Positions 62,480 through 64,000 of a stretch of DNA of 64,000 nt are shown piece after piece. The notes below the pieces were generated by a model. That model had not been told where the DNA came from and ran no database searches. It saw nothing but the letters and a program-made list of their open reading frames with translations. The DNA is from Melghirimyces algeriensis (GTDB taxonomy: Bacteria; Bacillota; Bacilli; Thermoactinomycetales; DSM-45169). The translations under genes and the position numbers were made by a program. The DNA lies in NCBI RefSeq assembly GCF_900182565.1, contig NZ_FXTI01000001.1, forward strand, positions 310,001 through 374,000. The letters are read 5' to 3'. Numbering within the stretch: the first letter of the stretch is position 1; each line of letters begins with the position of its first letter.

Positions 62480-62884
62480 CTATTTGAGCCCGAATTGGGC
62501 TTTTGAGGTTAACTCTCCATTCTGGAAGGTGGCCGTCATATTGGAACCGTCAGGGTTTTTCCAGGTATAGATGACGGTTTTGTATTCGCCCACTTCGCTT
62601 TGAGATTGCTCTTCCCCCTCAAATCCTATCACCTTGACCACTTCGTCATAGCTCATTCCATTTTTGACCTGCTCATACTTTTCCTTTGTAATCTCACGAT
62701 CTTCCGATTTTGATGGCTTGTCCGCTTCCTTATCTTTATCTTTGTTTTCATCCGTTGAGGATTGGGAAGGAGATTCAGCAACGGGGTCCTTTTCCGTCTC
62801 CATTCCTCCAAATGCAGCAAAGCAAGCACCAACGATCAATATAAGGCCGATAACACTTCCACATCCCAAAAGTACCTTTTTCAC
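62480..62884 (-). CDS. Secreted or membrane-anchored small protein with SmpA-like domain
   Basis: 134 residues. A short hydrophobic N-terminus (KVLLGCGSVIGLILIVGACFAAFGG) is followed by an acidic/lysine linker and a C-terminal domain (ITKEKYEQVKNGMSYDEVVKVIGFEGEE) resembling SmpA/OmlA-type beta-lactamase-inhibitor folds found in Firmicutes (DUF3862-like). Function unknown; a lipobox is not convincing. Confidence 0.7.
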   Translation of the reverse strand: MKKVLLGCGSVIGLILIVGACFAAFGGMETEKDPVAESPSQSSTDENKDKDKEADKPSKSEDREITKEKYEQVKNGMSYDEVVKVIGFEGEEQSQSEVGEYKTVIYTWKNPDGSNMTATFQNGELTSKAQFGLK

Positions 62885-63002
62885 AAATATGTACTCCTTT
62901 CTTTTTCAAAAAATGGTTCTCTACAAGATGAAATTCTTGGTTATAGAATACTTTCCCTTCTTTTTGATTCAAAAAAACACATATTATAGTTTTATTCAAA
63001 AT

Positions 63003-63857
63003 TTATCCATTCAAAGGGTGAGAAATTTGTTCAGACGTTTTCCTCTTGGGTTGTAGATCCAGCAAAGTGTTTCCGATTGGAAGTTCGCAAAACAGGAAGG
63101 CAAGACCTGTACTGATGGAGGCCAACAGCACCCCTCCGATGAGATCCAGATACCAGTGAATCCCCAGGTAAAGAATCGCAAACAGAATGATGCCAGCAGA
63201 CAGGATACTGATCCTTCCCAGCATTCGGTTCCGGGATCGAAAAGCAATGGCAGCCATTGTAATGGAAATGGATGTGTGCAAACTGGGAAAGGAGTTATCC
63301 AATCCAGAGAAATGACGGTATTGTTCTTCAAAATTTGGATAGACTTCAGGAATCAGAAAGCGGATATCTGGATGGCTGTACCATGCTTCCTGTACCGGTG
63401 AAAACAAAAAAAATGGAATAGCCAAAAAGTAGTTGAAACTGATCCCATAGATCAGGGCATACCAGGAACGAAAATCTCTTTCATAATGATAGATAAAAAG
63501 AGCGGAAAACATAAGCACACTGAAAACAATCACATAAAAATAGGTTGTGAAATAGGTCAGGGTAGGATGAAGGAAGAACTGCTGGATCAAGGGAGTGATT
63601 TTCTCTTCATACAGCTGGATATACGGAGTCCAATCCGTCGTATTTGATTTAAGGAAAGGTTCCAGCATAATTTCCAGCTTGTTAATGATAAGGATGGACA
63701 GGCATCCCAAAAGATGAAACAGCATCAGACGGTTGCTTCCCAACTCACGGATCGAGGTTGTGACCACTGTCAAAGGATTTTTCCGCAGACAGCAGGCGAG
63801 AATAGCGATGAATGTGACTACTCCCGTAACCAGAATGGCAGCGGTGGATTGGAACAC
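63003..63857 (-). CDS. PAP2-family membrane phosphatase / phosphotransferase
   Basis: 284 residues from GTG after AAGGAGTGTAGG. Six or seven spans. The PAP2 motifs 2 and 3 are clear: DNSFPSLHTSIS (catalytic His) and LGIHWYLDLIGGVLLA. Motif 1 is not obvious, as in the Aur1-like subgroup. It probably acts on a lipid phosphate at the outer face. No partner gene is visible. Confidence 0.85.
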   Translation of the reverse strand: MFQSTAAILVTGVVTFIAILACCLRKNPLTVVTTSIRELGSNRLMLFHLLGCLSILIINKLEIMLEPFLKSNTTDWTPYIQLYEEKITPLIQQFFLHPTLTYFTTYFYVIVFSVLMFSALFIYHYERDFRSWYALIYGISFNYFLAIPFFLFSPVQEAWYSHPDIRFLIPEVYPNFEEQYRHFSGLDNSFPSLHTSISITMAAIAFRSRNRMLGRISILSAGIILFAILYLGIHWYLDLIGGVLLASISTGLAFLFCELPIGNTLLDLQPKRKTSEQISHPLNG

Positions 63858-63889
63858 GGCCTACACTCCTTGATGAATGTTCGATTTAA

Positions 63890-63926
63890 CAAAAGAAATG
63901 CTTCGGTTGCAGAAGAAACCGAAGCG
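63890..63926 (-). terminator. Possible terminator of a minus-strand gene beyond the right edge
   Basis: On the minus strand GCTTCGGTT and AACCGAAGC form a 9-bp stem, followed by ATTTCTTTTGTT. It would end a gene entering from outside the window. I cannot identify a coding end in the last 75 nt with confidence. Confidence 0.45.
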
Positions 63927-64000
63927 GATTTCCTTCCGAGGTAAATATTCCCACGAATGCCGTGTCATAAAACCTGAATGATTAGCGAACTCCTGTGTTC

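Noticed and set aside
1..64000. CRISPR arrays, insertion sequences, prophage, tRNA or rRNA genes
   Set aside because: No regularly spaced repeats, transposase or integrase motifs, or RNA gene signatures were found on either strand.

Overview
The window is about 64 kb of a low-to-mid GC, endospore-forming Firmicute chromosome. Its backbone follows the Bacillus subtilis order hem - spoVID - ysxE - valS - folC - comC - spoIIB - maf - radC - mreBCD - minCD - spoIVFAB - rplU - prp - rpmA - spo0B - obg - pheB - pheA, then safA - yebC - ruv - queA - tgt - yajC. The protein style (squalene-hopene cyclase, fused CobA-HemD, RuvC, many TTG/GTG starts) suggests a member of the Bacillales outside Bacillus itself; Thermoactinomycetaceae is my best guess, from general familiarity and not from a search. 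I see no rRNA, tRNA, CRISPR array, insertion sequence or phage gene, and almost all of the window is coding.

Layout. 1-4400: haem synthesis (hemC end, cobA-hemD fusion, hemB, an unknown gene, hemL). 4560-6940: spore coat pair spoVID and ysxE. 7123-13170: a small membrane protein, a valine T-box leader, valS, folC, murC. 13326-20124: an inserted block with a betaine-type transporter, an acetyltransferase, a large unassigned structured element (15830-15980), ecsBA and sqhC. 20204-32807: competence, division, shape and sporulation genes through obg, with ribosomal proteins L21 and L27 embedded. 32868-37327: a proline uptake and oxidation locus (putP, proline dehydrogenase and a sigma-54 activator) with two matching -24/-12 promoters. 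37396-43900: a tyrosine phosphatase, then pheB-hom-thrC-thrB-pheA, then ilvE behind a leader that looks like a ppGpp (ykkC subtype 2a) riboswitch. 44145-49688: a trehalose operon with TreR-type operators and a cre site, then gnd. 49988-53706: safA with a CotS-type kinase, yebC, czcD. 53755-56120: feoA with FeoB split into two genes. 56362-62418: two small proteins, ruvCAB, DUF2905, queA, tgt, yajC. 62480-64000: a small secreted or anchored protein and a PAP2 phosphatase.

The most interesting items are: the 151-nt stacked-helix element at 15830-15980, whose layout resembles 6S RNA and which shares about 20 nt with a second hairpin at 34590-34665; the sigma-54 control of proline catabolism; the riboswitch on ilvE; the split FeoB; the membrane-anchored Spo0B; and two LysM coat proteins each followed by a kinase-fold protein, one of which has lost its catalytic aspartate. 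Nothing here is clearly a new defence or mobile system. All function calls come from reading motifs and gene order; no database search was run.
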